64,000 nt of DNA, taken from contig JADJQF010000018.1 in NCBI GenBank assembly GCA_016712885.1, positions 62,001 through 126,000 on the forward strand. Reading direction: 5' to 3'. This document shows positions 1 to 9,600 of this stretch, in pieces. The notes under the pieces were generated by a model. That model saw nothing but the letters and a program-made list of their open reading frames with translations. It had not been told where the DNA came from and searched no databases. The translations under genes and the position numbers were made by a program. The stretch is from Candidatus Flexicrinis proximus (lineage in GTDB: Bacteria; Chloroflexota; Anaerolineae; Aggregatilineales; Phototrophicaceae). Within the stretch, counting starts at the first letter, position 1; each line of letters starts with the position of its first letter.

Positions 1-1330
1 CTTCGAGGTGCGCTTCGAGCGCTGCCGGGGTCATGGGAGACCCGCCGATATCCGAGGCTTCCTGAACCAGCGCGCCAACACCCAGCGCGTACGGGGTCGC
101 CATCGAAGTGCCGCAGCTGTCAGCCCCGCTGGTGTTATCGAGCCCCAGCGAGAGGATGTCGCAGCCGGGGGCCAGCAGGTCGACCAGTTCACCGGCACCC
201 TGCAGGTTGGTGGCGTTCGAATAGCAGCTCACCTTGTCCGGCTGGGCGTTGTCGGTGCAGGCGAGAAAGCCGATGGTGAAGGTTGCATCGCCGGTCGAGC
301 CGACGCCGATGGCGCCGGTCGCGCAGCCCGGGCTGCTGATTTCAGTGGTCATGGCATCATTGCCGGTGGCGACGAAATTGGCCACGCCCTGACCGTTCAA
401 GGTCCCGAAAGCGGTCACATACGCGGCGCTGCCGGCGTCGCAGGACGCCTGATCCGAGAAGTTGTCGCCGCCGAGGCTCATGTTGATCAGATCAATATCC
501 GCCGCTTCCGACGGGTTGCTAGTGTTCCAGTCGATGACCCAGTCGAGCGCGCCAAGGATCACCACGTCAGTCGTGCTTCCGGTGGAAAACACCTTCAGTG
601 CCGCGAATTCGACATCCGGCGCCACGCCCTGCGGGCCGGTGATCATACCGGCGACGTGCGTGCCGTGGCCGTGCTGATCTTCAGCGCTGCCAGTGCCGCC
701 GATGCACGCACCGGGGGTCACCAGGTCAAGGAAGCACTCCTGCTCGAACAGGTCGTCCGCCAGACCCGCGTGCACCACACTAGCGGCTGAGTCGACGCCG
801 GTGTCGATGATCGCCGCGCGGACGCCTTCGCCGGTGATGCCGATGCCCTGGATGGTGTCCGCGCCGGTCAGCGCGTTGGCTTCGACCATCGTGGTCTTAA
901 TGACCTGATCCGCATTGATGGCATAGACGCCCGGCGCCGCCGCCAGAGCATCAACGGCTGTGCGGTTCACGCGCAGCGAAACGGCCGGGATGCGGTTGAA
1001 GGACGCGACCAGCTCGTACGATCCCGCCGGGATCGCGGCCAGCACCGAAGCGCGGGCTGCCGAGATATCGTCGACGGTGTTCTGGAGCGAGTTGCGCCCC
1101 TTGGACGTGTCGAAGTTAACGATGACGCCCACGGCGCCGGACAAGTCCTTGCCGTTGTCGTCCTGCAGTGCGCGCAGCACCGACGGCGAAATGAAGACCT
1201 TTCCGCCGGAAAGGCCCGGTCCGGTGGGCACGGGCAGCGGCTGCTGCGCACCAACCGACCCTGTCAGCAGCGCAATGAGCAGCAGCAGACAGAGTGTGAA
1301 TGTGAAACTTGACGTTCGATTACCTCGCAT
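1..1330 (-). CDS. Secreted S8 (subtilisin-like) serine peptidase, C-terminus off window
   Basis: This is a secreted serine protease of the subtilase family; 443 codons are visible and the frame is still open at position 1. A Sec signal peptide occupies residues 1-28 (hydrophobic core, then GAQQ). An inhibitor-I9-like propeptide follows (about 67-143). The S8 domain has a complete set of catalytic motifs: Asp176 in DTGVD, His222 in HGHGTHVAG, oxyanion Asn324 in ATGND and Ser409 in GTSMATPYA. The start is the ATG at 1328-1330, preceded by a purine-rich GGGGGAG. It is the last gene of the minus-strand carbohydrate region, separated by about 325 bp of repeat-bearing DNA from the oxidoreductase gene, so it is probably transcribed alone. 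Contrast it with the inactive subtilase domain at 43428-49355. Confidence 0.93.
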   Translation of the reverse strand, partial: MRGNRTSSFTFTLCLLLLIALLTGSVGAQQPLPVPTGPGLSGGKVFISPSVLRALQDDNGKDLSGAVGVIVNFDTSKGRNSLQNTVDDISAARASVLAAIPAGSYELVASFNRIPAVSLRVNRTAVDALAAAPGVYAINADQVIKTTMVEANALTGADTIQGIGITGEGVRAAIIDTGVDSAASVVHAGLADDLFEQECFLDLVTPGACIGGTGSAEDQHGHGTHVAGMITGPQGVAPDVEFAALKVFSTGSTTDVVILGALDWVIDWNTSNPSEAADIDLINMSLGGDNFSDQASCDAGSAAYVTAFGTLNGQGVANFVATGNDAMTTEISSPGCATGAIGVGSTGDATFTIGFLACTDNAQPDKVSCYSNATNLQGAGELVDLLAPGCDILSLGLDNTSGADSCGTSMATPYALGVGALVQEASDIGGSPMTPAALEAHLE

Positions 1331-1446
1331 TGTCTTACTCCCCCGAACTACACGAACAACTGAAAAACAACAATGATGGAATGATTGCCTAACACGAACC
1401 TAAAAGCTTATCCTGCGCTCATAATTATGTCAAATTTCTATTCGAT

Positions 1447-1585
1447 TTGCTGACAAAACGCCGGCTGCGCCCGCAGATGCAGGGCGTGCGCTGCGCGTAC
1501 GGGCCAGAAGCGAGTCCAGAGGGCGCAGGCCCTCGGGTGGAGGTGCGGAGGCAAAGCCTCTGCGCCCTTATCCATAACGGACCCG
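1447..1585. repeat. Hairpin-array repeat, copy 1 (partial)
   Basis: The gap between the peptidase start and the oxidoreductase stop (1331-1655) holds a run of short GC-rich hairpins: a GAGGGCGCAGGCCCTC stem, then a GGAGGTGCGGAGGC segment, GAGGCAAAGCCTC, and finally TTATCCATAA at 1570-1579. The same modules recur at 3651-3815, 6378-6640 and 19155-19320. No gene is seen in the gap. Confidence 0.75.
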
Positions 1586-1655
1586 CAATTTTGGGGGTTG
1601 GGGGGAAAAAAGGCAGGCCGCTCTCACAGAAAGCGGCCTGCCGGGGGAGTGAAGG

Positions 1656-2747
1656 TTAGGACGGCGCTTGCCGGAGCTGCGCGGCCAGGGCCGGCGGCCT
1701 GGACACTGACGAACTCAGGTGGATGTGCCGTTCCTGGGCCGAGGAGTCGTCGAAGGCAAGCATGGCATCGAGGACATGATAGGCGAGCGCGCCGCTGGCG
1801 AGATGCTCGGAGCCGTCCTGGATCGCGCGCGCCATGTCGGCCACGCCGATCCCGCGCTGCACGTCCGTGCGGGCGGTCAGCGGCACGGAGGTCCACTCTT
1901 TCGTGACAGGCGTCCAGACCTGTACTTCGCCGCCGAAGTTATTCGGGTCCGGCGCGCGGATCGAGCCCTCAGTCCCGTAGATTTCCAGGTGCGGCCCATA
2001 GGGCTTCCAGATGTCGAACGACATGATGATGGTCGCGGCCACGCCGGATGTAAAGTCGATCACGCCGGTGCTGTGGGTATCGACGCTGACGGGGATTTCC
2101 TGCCCGCGCACGTTTTCCGCCCCGGCGACCCGCAGATCGAAGGCGCGCGAGGTGCTGGCCGATACGCGGCGCATCGGGCCGAGCAGGCTGACCAGCGCCG
2201 TCAGGTAGTACGGCCCCATATCGAGCATCGGGCCGCCGCCCGGCACAAAGTAGAAGAACGGGTTGGGATGCCACGCATCCGGCCCGTGGCTGATCATAAA
2301 GGCGGTCGCCGACACCGGCCGGCCGATCGCCCCCTGGTCAATCAGGTCGCGGACGGTTTGCAGGCCGCCGCCAAGGAAGGTGTCGGGCGCGCAGCCCACC
2401 TTCACCCCGGCAAAGCGCGCGGCTTCCAGGATTCGGGTGCCGTCTTCGCGGTTCAGCGCCAGCGGCTTCTCGCTGTAGACGTGCTTGCCCGCGGCGATGA
2501 TCTGCAGGCTGACCTCGGCGTGTACCGCCGGGACGGTCAGGTTGATGACGATGTCGATGGTCGGGTCGGCCAGCAGGTCGACCACCGGCATCGAGCGGAG
2601 CCCGTGCTTGGCGGCAAATTCGTCCGCGCGCGATTTGTCCAGGTCGGCGCAGGCAACAATCCGGATCTGATCCGGAAATTTGCTGCTGCCGGTCATATAG
2701 GCGGGTGCGATATTGCCGCACCCAATGAGTGCTACGTTCAAAGCCAT
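1656..2747 (-). CDS. Gfo/Idh/MocA family oxidoreductase
   Basis: This is an NAD(P)-dependent sugar or sugar-derivative dehydrogenase of 363 residues, the usual family length. The N-terminal Rossmann fold opens with VALIGCGNIA and the family's EKPLALN motif, which carries the catalytic-site Lys, sits near residue 95. The C-terminal alpha/beta domain shows GGGPMLDMGPYYLTAL, typical of the substrate-side beta sheet. The ATG at 2745-2747 has an AAGGAAAG ribosome site. It lies downstream of a ThuA-like gene and the beta-mannosidase, in the same direction. Members of this family often sit with ThuA proteins in sugar catabolic loci. The substrate cannot be read from the sequence. Confidence 0.93.
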   Translation of the reverse strand: MALNVALIGCGNIAPAYMTGSSKFPDQIRIVACADLDKSRADEFAAKHGLRSMPVVDLLADPTIDIVINLTVPAVHAEVSLQIIAAGKHVYSEKPLALNREDGTRILEAARFAGVKVGCAPDTFLGGGLQTVRDLIDQGAIGRPVSATAFMISHGPDAWHPNPFFYFVPGGGPMLDMGPYYLTALVSLLGPMRRVSASTSRAFDLRVAGAENVRGQEIPVSVDTHSTGVIDFTSGVAATIIMSFDIWKPYGPHLEIYGTEGSIRAPDPNNFGGEVQVWTPVTKEWTSVPLTARTDVQRGIGVADMARAIQDGSEHLASGALAYHVLDAMLAFDDSSAQERHIHLSSSVSRPPALAAQLRQAPS

Positions 2748-2899
2748 AGTGAGCTTTCCTTATAAATGCACGAACAGCGTATGACCATGATCAGGTAACA
2801 GAAACTCCCGCGGCGAAGAGCCGCAGCAGCAAACCGGCTGAGGCAACACAAAAAAGACTGTTTTACGGACGACGTAAACAGGCCCAACCGAACAGCACT

Positions 2900-3547
2900 T
2901 CACCGTGTCGCCCAGTGTAACCCACGTCTGACAATTTCGCGCGCTTCCGGCACATCAAAATCCTTCAGGACGTGGCCGAGCGAGCAATAGAAGACGCGCG
3001 CCGCGCCATACTGGCGTGTCCAGACGACCGGCATCACCGTCCCGCCGATCCAGGCGGCGTGATCCGCCGAGAAGGTGGTGGTCGCCAGGACGTGGTTGGA
3101 CGGGTCAACATGCATGTAGTACTGCTCGGAGTGCATGGCGAAGTCCTGCAATCCGGCGGTGACCGGATGGTCGTGGTTGCAGATCTGTACCGTGTAGTCG
3201 ATGATGCCGCCCGGATGCGCGACCCACTGCCCGCCGACCATGAACTGATAATCGGTCGCCTTGCGGAACGAGTCGGCCATCCCGCCGTGCCATCCGCCCA
3301 GCCCCACGCCGCTCTTCACAGCCCCCAGCAGCCCGTTAAGCTGGTCCTGGCTGATCTCGCCCATGGTCCACATCGGGACGATCAGGTCGAGCGCCGCCAG
3401 ATAATCGGAGTCAAGCAGGATGTCGAGGGACTCCGAGATTTTCGTCTCGTAACCGGAGTCCTGCAGAAGGCTGGCAAACAGGCCGGCGGTGAGCTGGGGT
3501 TCATGCCCATCCCATCCGCCGGCGACAAACAGAGCACGCTTGTTCAT
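2900..3547 (-). CDS. ThuA domain-containing protein
   Basis: This 215-residue protein has the class-I glutamine-amidotransferase-like fold of the ThuA (trehalose utilization) family. Visible features are the N-terminal beta strand ALFVAGGWDGHEP, the GGWHGGM stretch near residue 83, and the C-terminal half with VVWTRQYGAARVFYCSLGH, where family members report a compact sheet ending in LGH. There is no signal peptide, so it should act in the cytoplasm. ThuA-like proteins are implicated in keto-sugar metabolism, frequently next to Gfo/Idh/MocA dehydrogenases, as here (152 bp upstream of one). The exact reaction is unknown. Confidence 0.88.
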   Translation of the reverse strand: MNKRALFVAGGWDGHEPQLTAGLFASLLQDSGYETKISESLDILLDSDYLAALDLIVPMWTMGEISQDQLNGLLGAVKSGVGLGGWHGGMADSFRKATDYQFMVGGQWVAHPGGIIDYTVQICNHDHPVTAGLQDFAMHSEQYYMHVDPSNHVLATTTFSADHAAWIGGTVMPVVWTRQYGAARVFYCSLGHVLKDFDVPEAREIVRRGLHWATR

Positions 3548-3650
3548 AGAACCTCAATGCGCAGAAGTCGAAAGGAACTCCTGCTGAGTATAGCGCGCAG
3601 GACAGGCATGGCACCGGGTCAGCGGACCACATTGGCCATATCGGTCTGCC

Positions 3651-3815
3651 GCGCAGAGGCCTTGCCTCCGCACCTCCACCAAAAGGCTTACGCCCTCTGG
3701 ACTCCCTCATGGCCTACGGCTTCGCTTGCGAAGCCGTAGGCAAAAGAAGGGTGCAGGGATGCAGAGCCCTACTGGGGTTTGGGGTGAAACCCCACGTTAT
3801 CCATAACTCGCGTTA
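3651..3815. repeat. Hairpin-array repeat, copy 2
   Basis: This is a full copy of the dispersed intergenic repeat, in reverse orientation to copy 1. Consecutive inverted repeats are visible: GAGGCCTTGCCTC, a GGCTTACGCC-type stem, CTACGGCTTCGCTTGCGAAGCCGTAG, and GGGGTTTGGGGTGAAACCCC. It ends with GTTATCCATAACTCGCG, which touches the stop codon of the beta-mannosidase gene. Position downstream of the gene suggests a 3'-UTR role. Confidence 0.8.
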
Positions 3816-6284
3816 TGCAGAGGTACTGGCCAGCGACTGGATCGTCAACGCTTCGTGTAGATCGAAGGCTGTGATCGGCGCCGCGGCCGTCACCCGCACC
3901 GTGCGCGAGCGCCCGATGTTCAGGTCAAAGAAACCGTCGCTAAACCGCGCACCCGGCATCTCCAGCCAGACGTACAACGCGGGGCGATCGGCAGAGACGG
4001 TCACGTCGTACACCTGCCCCTCCACCGGCTGCACGCTGACACTGAACTCCGGCGGCGTGAGATCCATGTGTTTGGGCCGCGCAAACAGCACCAGGTTATC
4101 CGAAACGCGCTGATCGCCGACAAACAGATCCAGCCAGACCAGCAGATTCCGGACTCCAACCTCCGCTATAAACTCGTGCAGGGCGAGGGTGGTCACGCAG
4201 GCGCTGGTCCGCGGCGCGAGCGTGGCCGGCTGCTCGCCGGCTGCGAGGACTTTGCCGGCGACATCGGTGACCGACCAGGCGACACGCGCCTCAACCGGGT
4301 CGTTCTGGTCGCTGGTGACGTGGACATCGACCGTCCCCTCCGCCGGATGTTCGAGGCCGGAGATCAGCAGCGGCGCGTAAAAGCGTTTGGCCATATAGTG
4401 CAGCGCCTTGAAGTTTCCCTTCCAGTCGACAGAGGCCCAACTGGCGGCCGGCCACATATCGTTGAGCTGCCAGTAGAGCGTGCCCATCGTGCGCGGCATG
4501 TTGCGCCGCCAGTGTTCGACGGCGTATTTCATCGCCATCCCCTGCAAGATCTGGCTCAGCCAGATGGTCGACTCGAACGACGACGGCAGTTTATACCAAT
4601 CCAGCATATAGTGGATGATCGTGCTGTTGCCGATGCCGCTGCGCTGGTGATGCTCAAGGACATAGCTGGTGATGTTGCGGTCAGAGGGCAGCGTGAACTC
4701 GTCGATCACCTGCGGCTCCGGGAAGGATTGGAAGCCGAATTCGCTGCAAAAACGGTCGGGGCGGGTGCGATACCACTCGAACGGCTCTTTGCCATGCCAG
4801 ACCATCCACAGGTGCGTATCGCCCCAGTTCGGGTTGATCCAGTCGGCGCGGTCGCCCAGCGGGCTGTGCGGGCTGGCCGGCCAATAGGCGGTCTGCGGCG
4901 CCAGTTCGCGCACAATGTCGCCGAGCAGGTGGTCGAACAGTGACTCGTACTGCTCCCAGTTCATCGTCTTATGCCAACCCGATCCCTGCATGCCCTGTTC
5001 GATCTCGTTGTTGCCGCACCACAGCGCCATACATGCGTGATGGCGTATCCGCCGCACATTGTCGCGGGCTTCGGCGGCGACGTTGGCCATAAAGTCAGCG
5101 TCGGAGGCCGGATAGGTGCCGCAGGCGAACATGAAGTCCTGCCAGACCGTCACGCCGTACTGGTCGCACAGGTCGTAGAAGGCGTCGTCTTCGTAGATGC
5201 CGCCGCCCCACACCCGCAGCATATTCATGTTGGCATCGGCCGCGGCCTTCACGAATAACTCGTAGTCGGTAGGCGTAACGGTGCCTGGATACGGACTGAC
5301 GGGGATCCAGTTCGCGCCTTTAGCGAAATACGGGACGCCGTTGCAGGCAAAATAGAACGACTCGCCCCACTGGTCGGCGTGGCGTTCCAGCGTGAGCGTC
5401 CGCAGGCCGATCTTCCTGGTCGCCGTATCGAACGCTGCGCCAGCCTGATTGAGCGTGACCTCGACCGTATACAGCGGTTGGTCGCCCATGTTTTTGGGCC
5501 ACCACAGCCGCGGCTGGGCGATGGCCAGCGCCGTCTGGGCGAGTCCGTCAGCGACCGGGATCGCCTGCGCGGACGCGACGATCTGCCCCGCCAACCTGAC
5601 GGTTATGTTGGCAGTCACGGGGTGATCCGAAAAACACTCCGCGGCCAGCCGGACCGCGAGGGTTACCTGACCCGAATTGTGCGACTGGAGGATGTCGACA
5701 TCGGTCAGGCGGGCCGTGTCGAAGGCGACCAGCTCGATCTCGCGCCAGATGCCGCTGGTGACCATCTTCGGACCCCAGTCCCAGCCGAAATTGCAGGGTT
5801 CTTTCCTGATCCACGCGCCGCTGTTGATGCGCATCGGCTCGACCCAGCCGTCCATCGCGCCTTTCTCGGCGTCCATGCGGACGGCATAGGTCATCGGGGC
5901 GTCGAAGACGATGGCGAGCCGGTTGCCTGACGGCCCGAGCAGTGATTTCACGTCGAATTCATAGGTGCGGAACATATTTTCGGTACGGGCAACCCGTTGG
6001 CCGTTGAGCGTGATCGTGGCCAATGTGTCAAGCCCGTGGCAGCGCAGCAGGACGCGATCACGCGCGAGGATTTCTGGCGGGACGTCGAAGTCACGCTGGT
6101 AGAGCCAGTCGGTTTCGCCCACCCACATCTGCTGCTTTTCCTGATCGCGGAAGAACGGGTCGGGAATCCTGCCGGCGGCCAGCAGCGCCGTATGCACACA
6201 GCCCGGAACGGGCGCCGGCATGTCGCCGCCCTCGCCATCCGCACGCCGCAGGGACCACATACCATTGAGGGTGAACCTATCCAT
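3813..6284 (-). CDS. Beta-mannosidase, glycoside hydrolase family 2
   Basis: This 823-residue enzyme is predicted to release mannose from beta-mannosyl ends in the cytoplasm, since no signal peptide is present. It has the GH2 layout: N-terminal jelly-roll sandwich (about 1-190, with WVGETDWLYQRDFDVP), immunoglobulin-like domain, TIM barrel, and C-terminal sandwiches. The acid/base is Glu427 in WCGNNEIEQG and the nucleophile is Glu515 in FCSEFGFQS, both in the spacing and context of beta-mannosidases rather than beta-galactosidases. The start is the ATG at 6282-6284 (GGAGCG upstream). The frame stays open 44 codons further, but that stretch lies in the repeat and looks non-coding. It belongs with the transporter and secreted glycosidase upstream. 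Confidence 0.93.
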   Translation of the reverse strand: MDRFTLNGMWSLRRADGEGGDMPAPVPGCVHTALLAAGRIPDPFFRDQEKQQMWVGETDWLYQRDFDVPPEILARDRVLLRCHGLDTLATITLNGQRVARTENMFRTYEFDVKSLLGPSGNRLAIVFDAPMTYAVRMDAEKGAMDGWVEPMRINSGAWIRKEPCNFGWDWGPKMVTSGIWREIELVAFDTARLTDVDILQSHNSGQVTLAVRLAAECFSDHPVTANITVRLAGQIVASAQAIPVADGLAQTALAIAQPRLWWPKNMGDQPLYTVEVTLNQAGAAFDTATRKIGLRTLTLERHADQWGESFYFACNGVPYFAKGANWIPVSPYPGTVTPTDYELFVKAAADANMNMLRVWGGGIYEDDAFYDLCDQYGVTVWQDFMFACGTYPASDADFMANVAAEARDNVRRIRHHACMALWCGNNEIEQGMQGSGWHKTMNWEQYESLFDHLLGDIVRELAPQTAYWPASPHSPLGDRADWINPNWGDTHLWMVWHGKEPFEWYRTRPDRFCSEFGFQSFPEPQVIDEFTLPSDRNITSYVLEHHQRSGIGNSTIIHYMLDWYKLPSSFESTIWLSQILQGMAMKYAVEHWRRNMPRTMGTLYWQLNDMWPAASWASVDWKGNFKALHYMAKRFYAPLLISGLEHPAEGTVDVHVTSDQNDPVEARVAWSVTDVAGKVLAAGEQPATLAPRTSACVTTLALHEFIAEVGVRNLLVWLDLFVGDQRVSDNLVLFARPKHMDLTPPEFSVSVQPVEGQVYDVTVSADRPALYVWLEMPGARFSDGFFDLNIGRSRTVRVTAAAPITAFDLHEALTIQSLASTSA

Positions 6285-6377
6285 GATCGCTCCAACACCG
6301 AAAACGCCGATAATCCTGATAAGACTTACACGCCCAGCCGGAAGGTGCGACGGATCGCAGCCCCGCCCGTGGACGGC

Positions 6378-6640
6378 TGTTATGCACTTTCGTGCGTGGA
6401 GGCGCTGCCTCCACACTTCCGCGAGAGGGTTATCTCCCTCTCGACTCCCTTATTTGCCGTGAGTTATGGATAACTCGGGGTTTCACTCCAAAACCCAGCA
6501 GGGATTTGCAAATCCTGAACCCTTCTTTTGCTTTCGGCTTCGCCTGCGAAGCCGAAGGCCATGAGGGAGTCCAGAGGGCGCAAGCCCTTTGGTGGAGGTG
6601 CGGAGGCAACGCCTCTGCGCACCTTATCCATAACTCGCGC
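6378..6640. repeat. Hairpin-array repeat, copy 3 (double, head-to-head)
   Basis: Two copies of the hairpin repeat face each other around a centre at about 6463-6475 (GTTATGGATAAC). The left half has GGAGGCGCTGCCTCC and GAGAGGGTTATCTCCCTCTC stems. The right half has GGCTTCGCCTGCGAAGCC, GGGCGCAAGCCC and GAGGCAACGCCTC, ending in TTATCCATAACTCGCG at the stop codon of the next gene. It fills the gap between the two glycosidase genes. Confidence 0.8.
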
Positions 6641-9600
6641 TATTTAGTGCCTGACTTCACTTTCAAGGCCAGGTCCTTGGTGAACTGCGGCAGCGCCACC
6701 GTCAGCGATCCGCCGGCACTTTGCGCGTCCATGGTCTGAATCACATAGCCGAGCACCGTGTTCCATATCTCGATAGTATACGCGCCATCGGTCAGCCCAT
6801 CCACGACCAACACAGAGCCCTCTACCGGCGGGAAAGTGAAGTCGTACGGGTCGGCGGCCTGGTTGCGCAAATTGTCGTTATAGGCCTTCTGCAGGTAGGT
6901 ATTCGAGTAGCTGCGGCTGGAGACCCACAGCAGCGCCGTGTCGTCCGTCTGCAGGCCATAGACCCGCGCGGCGGTACGATCGGCGAACTCAGCCCCCGCC
7001 AGCCGCCACCTCTCGGCGGCCAGGTCCTCGCCAGCCAGATAGGCGGAGATGCCGCGGAACAGGTCGTTCCACAGGGCGTTCGGCTGCACATAGGTATCCC
7101 ACCACCATGTCATGCCCGTCCCGGATGCGCCGTTCATCACCGCGCTCCAGATACCGAGGTGAATCAGCACGCCCTCGCGGTCGATCTCCAGCGGGCTGCC
7201 GAACTCCCCGATCAGATACGGCTTGTCGGGGTAAGCCGCCGCCCACTCCGGCGCGACGTTGTTGAACAGCCGCTGCAGGTCGGGCATGTCGTAATAGTGG
7301 TCCTGGGTGTAGTCGAGGTCCTTCCAGACTTCCGCATCGGTGATCCGCGAGCCGGAGGTGGTCAGCAGGTGGTCATAGGGGTCCAGATTGCGGATCACGG
7401 CGGCACTGCGCTGAATCCACGGGCCGAGGACCGCCTCGCCGGCCAGCGGAGTCCAGTTAACCTCGTTCCAGAACTCCCACGACATGATATTGGGCGAATA
7501 ACCCCAGCGGGCGACGATATAACGCAGGCGCTGATTCCACAGCCTGACCGCGTCGGGGTTGTCGGCAAAGCACGCCGGTTCGTCGCACGGGCCGCCGTTG
7601 GCCGAGTTATACGGGTTTTCGTCCCACTGCGGGTTGGTGCTGGTCGAAAACTGGCCGTGGTTGAGCAGCGACAGCATCATATACACATCGCGCTCGGCGG
7701 CCAGCTGCACGACGCGGTCCAGTTCGTAGGCGGCGGCCTGCCGGTTATCGTAGTTGCCGAGGCCGGTGTCGATCCACTCGATCGCCATATCCCACGGCGC
7801 CATCCAGACGCGCATGAAGTTGCCGCCCGCGCCGCTCAGGCCGTCCAGCCAGGTCGTGTAATCGGCGATCGTGTCGCCGGTGCTCCAGCCGATGTTCAAA
7901 CCGATCGGATAGTACGGCGCGCCGTTGTCGAAGGCCATGTAGCGCGGGTTGCGCGAATCGACGCGCACGAAGCCGGGATTGTCCGAAGCAGTTACCGCAA
8001 AGCTCCCGGCGCTGCTGCGGGCGCTGCCGCTCAGAGTGGTAGCGATGATCCGGTAGGAGTAATCCCCTGATTCGACAGGCGTGAAGCGCACACGCCACGA
8101 GGTCTCGCCCGTGGACACCGGAATGCCGCGCAGATAGGCGTGGTCTTCGAAGTAAAAGCCAGGCACCAGGACAACCTCGCCTGAAGGCGAAGTAAAGCGG
8201 CCGTCAAGGCGAATCTCGGTCGGGTCATAGGGATTGTTATACGCCGCGTCCATCTCGACAGCGAACTCGATCATGCCGTACTGCGCGACCGATGCCTGCA
8301 GCGGCGTCACGGCCGTGATGGCCGTCACCGATGGCGTGACCGGGCCAGCCGGCGCGGCGGCTGCAGTCTTCCTGACCAGCCGGATATTGTCGATCAGCGC
8401 CTGTCCCTCGAAGGCGGTCTGGCTGGTGCCGATCTTGATGCCGTACTCGCCGACCGCGCCCAAGTCGCCCATCGCGCTCAGGTCGGCGGTGACAGTCGTC
8501 CATGCCCCTGCAACCAGCGCGGTATCCGGCGTGTTGGTCCAGGTCCAATCAGTGCCGGTCTTCATGAAGATCTGGCTCAGGAAGCCGTCCGCACCCTCAG
8601 GCAGATAGATGTCGACCGAAAGTTCGGCATATTCGGACCAATCCGCCCCGCCCGCCGGCTGGACAAACACGCCGCCTTCCTGCCATGTGCCGCCGCCGGT
8701 CGTCACCAGCGCCAATACCAGCGTACCGTCTGCGGCGCTCACGCCCTTGCCGCCCGCCCAGTAATCGGCCAGTTGAAAACCTTCTGCATCGGCATCGAAC
8801 GTATTGAGCACGGTCTCTTCCGACGCCATTTCGCCATCTCCTGCGGGAGCCGCCTGTTCGACTGCAATCAGCCGGAGGTTGTCGATCAGCACGCTGCCGT
8901 CAAACACGGCGGTCGACGAGCCGACTTTGATGCCGTACTCGCCGACGGCGGTCAACTCGCCCAGCGCGCTCAAATCAGCCGTGACCGTCGTCCATTCCCC
9001 GGCCATCAGCGGGGTATCGCCCGTATTGGCCCAGGTCCAATCGGCACCGGTCTTGACGAAAATCTGGCTCAGGAAACCGTCCCCGCCCTCTGGCACGAAG
9101 ATATCGACCGAAAGCTGGCCGTAGGCCGACCAGTCTGCGCCGCCTGCCGGTTGGACATAGACGCCGCCTTCCTGCCAGCTTCCGCCGGTTGTCACCAGCG
9201 CCAGCGCCAATGCGCCCTCCGCCGCGCTGACGCCTTTTCCGCCTGCCCAGTAATCCGCCAGCAGGAAGCCTTCCGTATCGGCCTCGAACGTGTGCAGCAC
9301 GGTTTCCGCGCCGGTCGCGGCCGGTTGCTCGTTCGTCTCGACCACCGCGAGGTCGGGCGGTGTTGTTTCCAGCGCGGCATCGCCGCTCTCAACCGACGTG
9401 CCATAGACTTCAAATTCCCACAGCGAGAAGCCCCACTCGGTTCCACGCACATGGCCGTTCATGCGGATATAGCGCGTGTCGACCGGTTCCGGCAGCGCCA
9501 GATCGTCAATCTGGCCGTCGCTGTTCGGCTCCGCGATCACCGTCTGCCACGCTTGGCCGTCCCACACCTGAATCTCGTAGTTCAGGCCGAAAGCAGCTTC

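Noticed and set aside
8..790. Long plus-strand open frame at the left edge
   Set aside because: The minus strand in the same region encodes a complete Asp/His/Ser subtilase; the plus frame is its GC-rich antisense shadow.
3709..4113. 134-codon plus-strand open frame
   Set aside because: It starts in a hairpin repeat and runs antisense to the beta-mannosidase gene.
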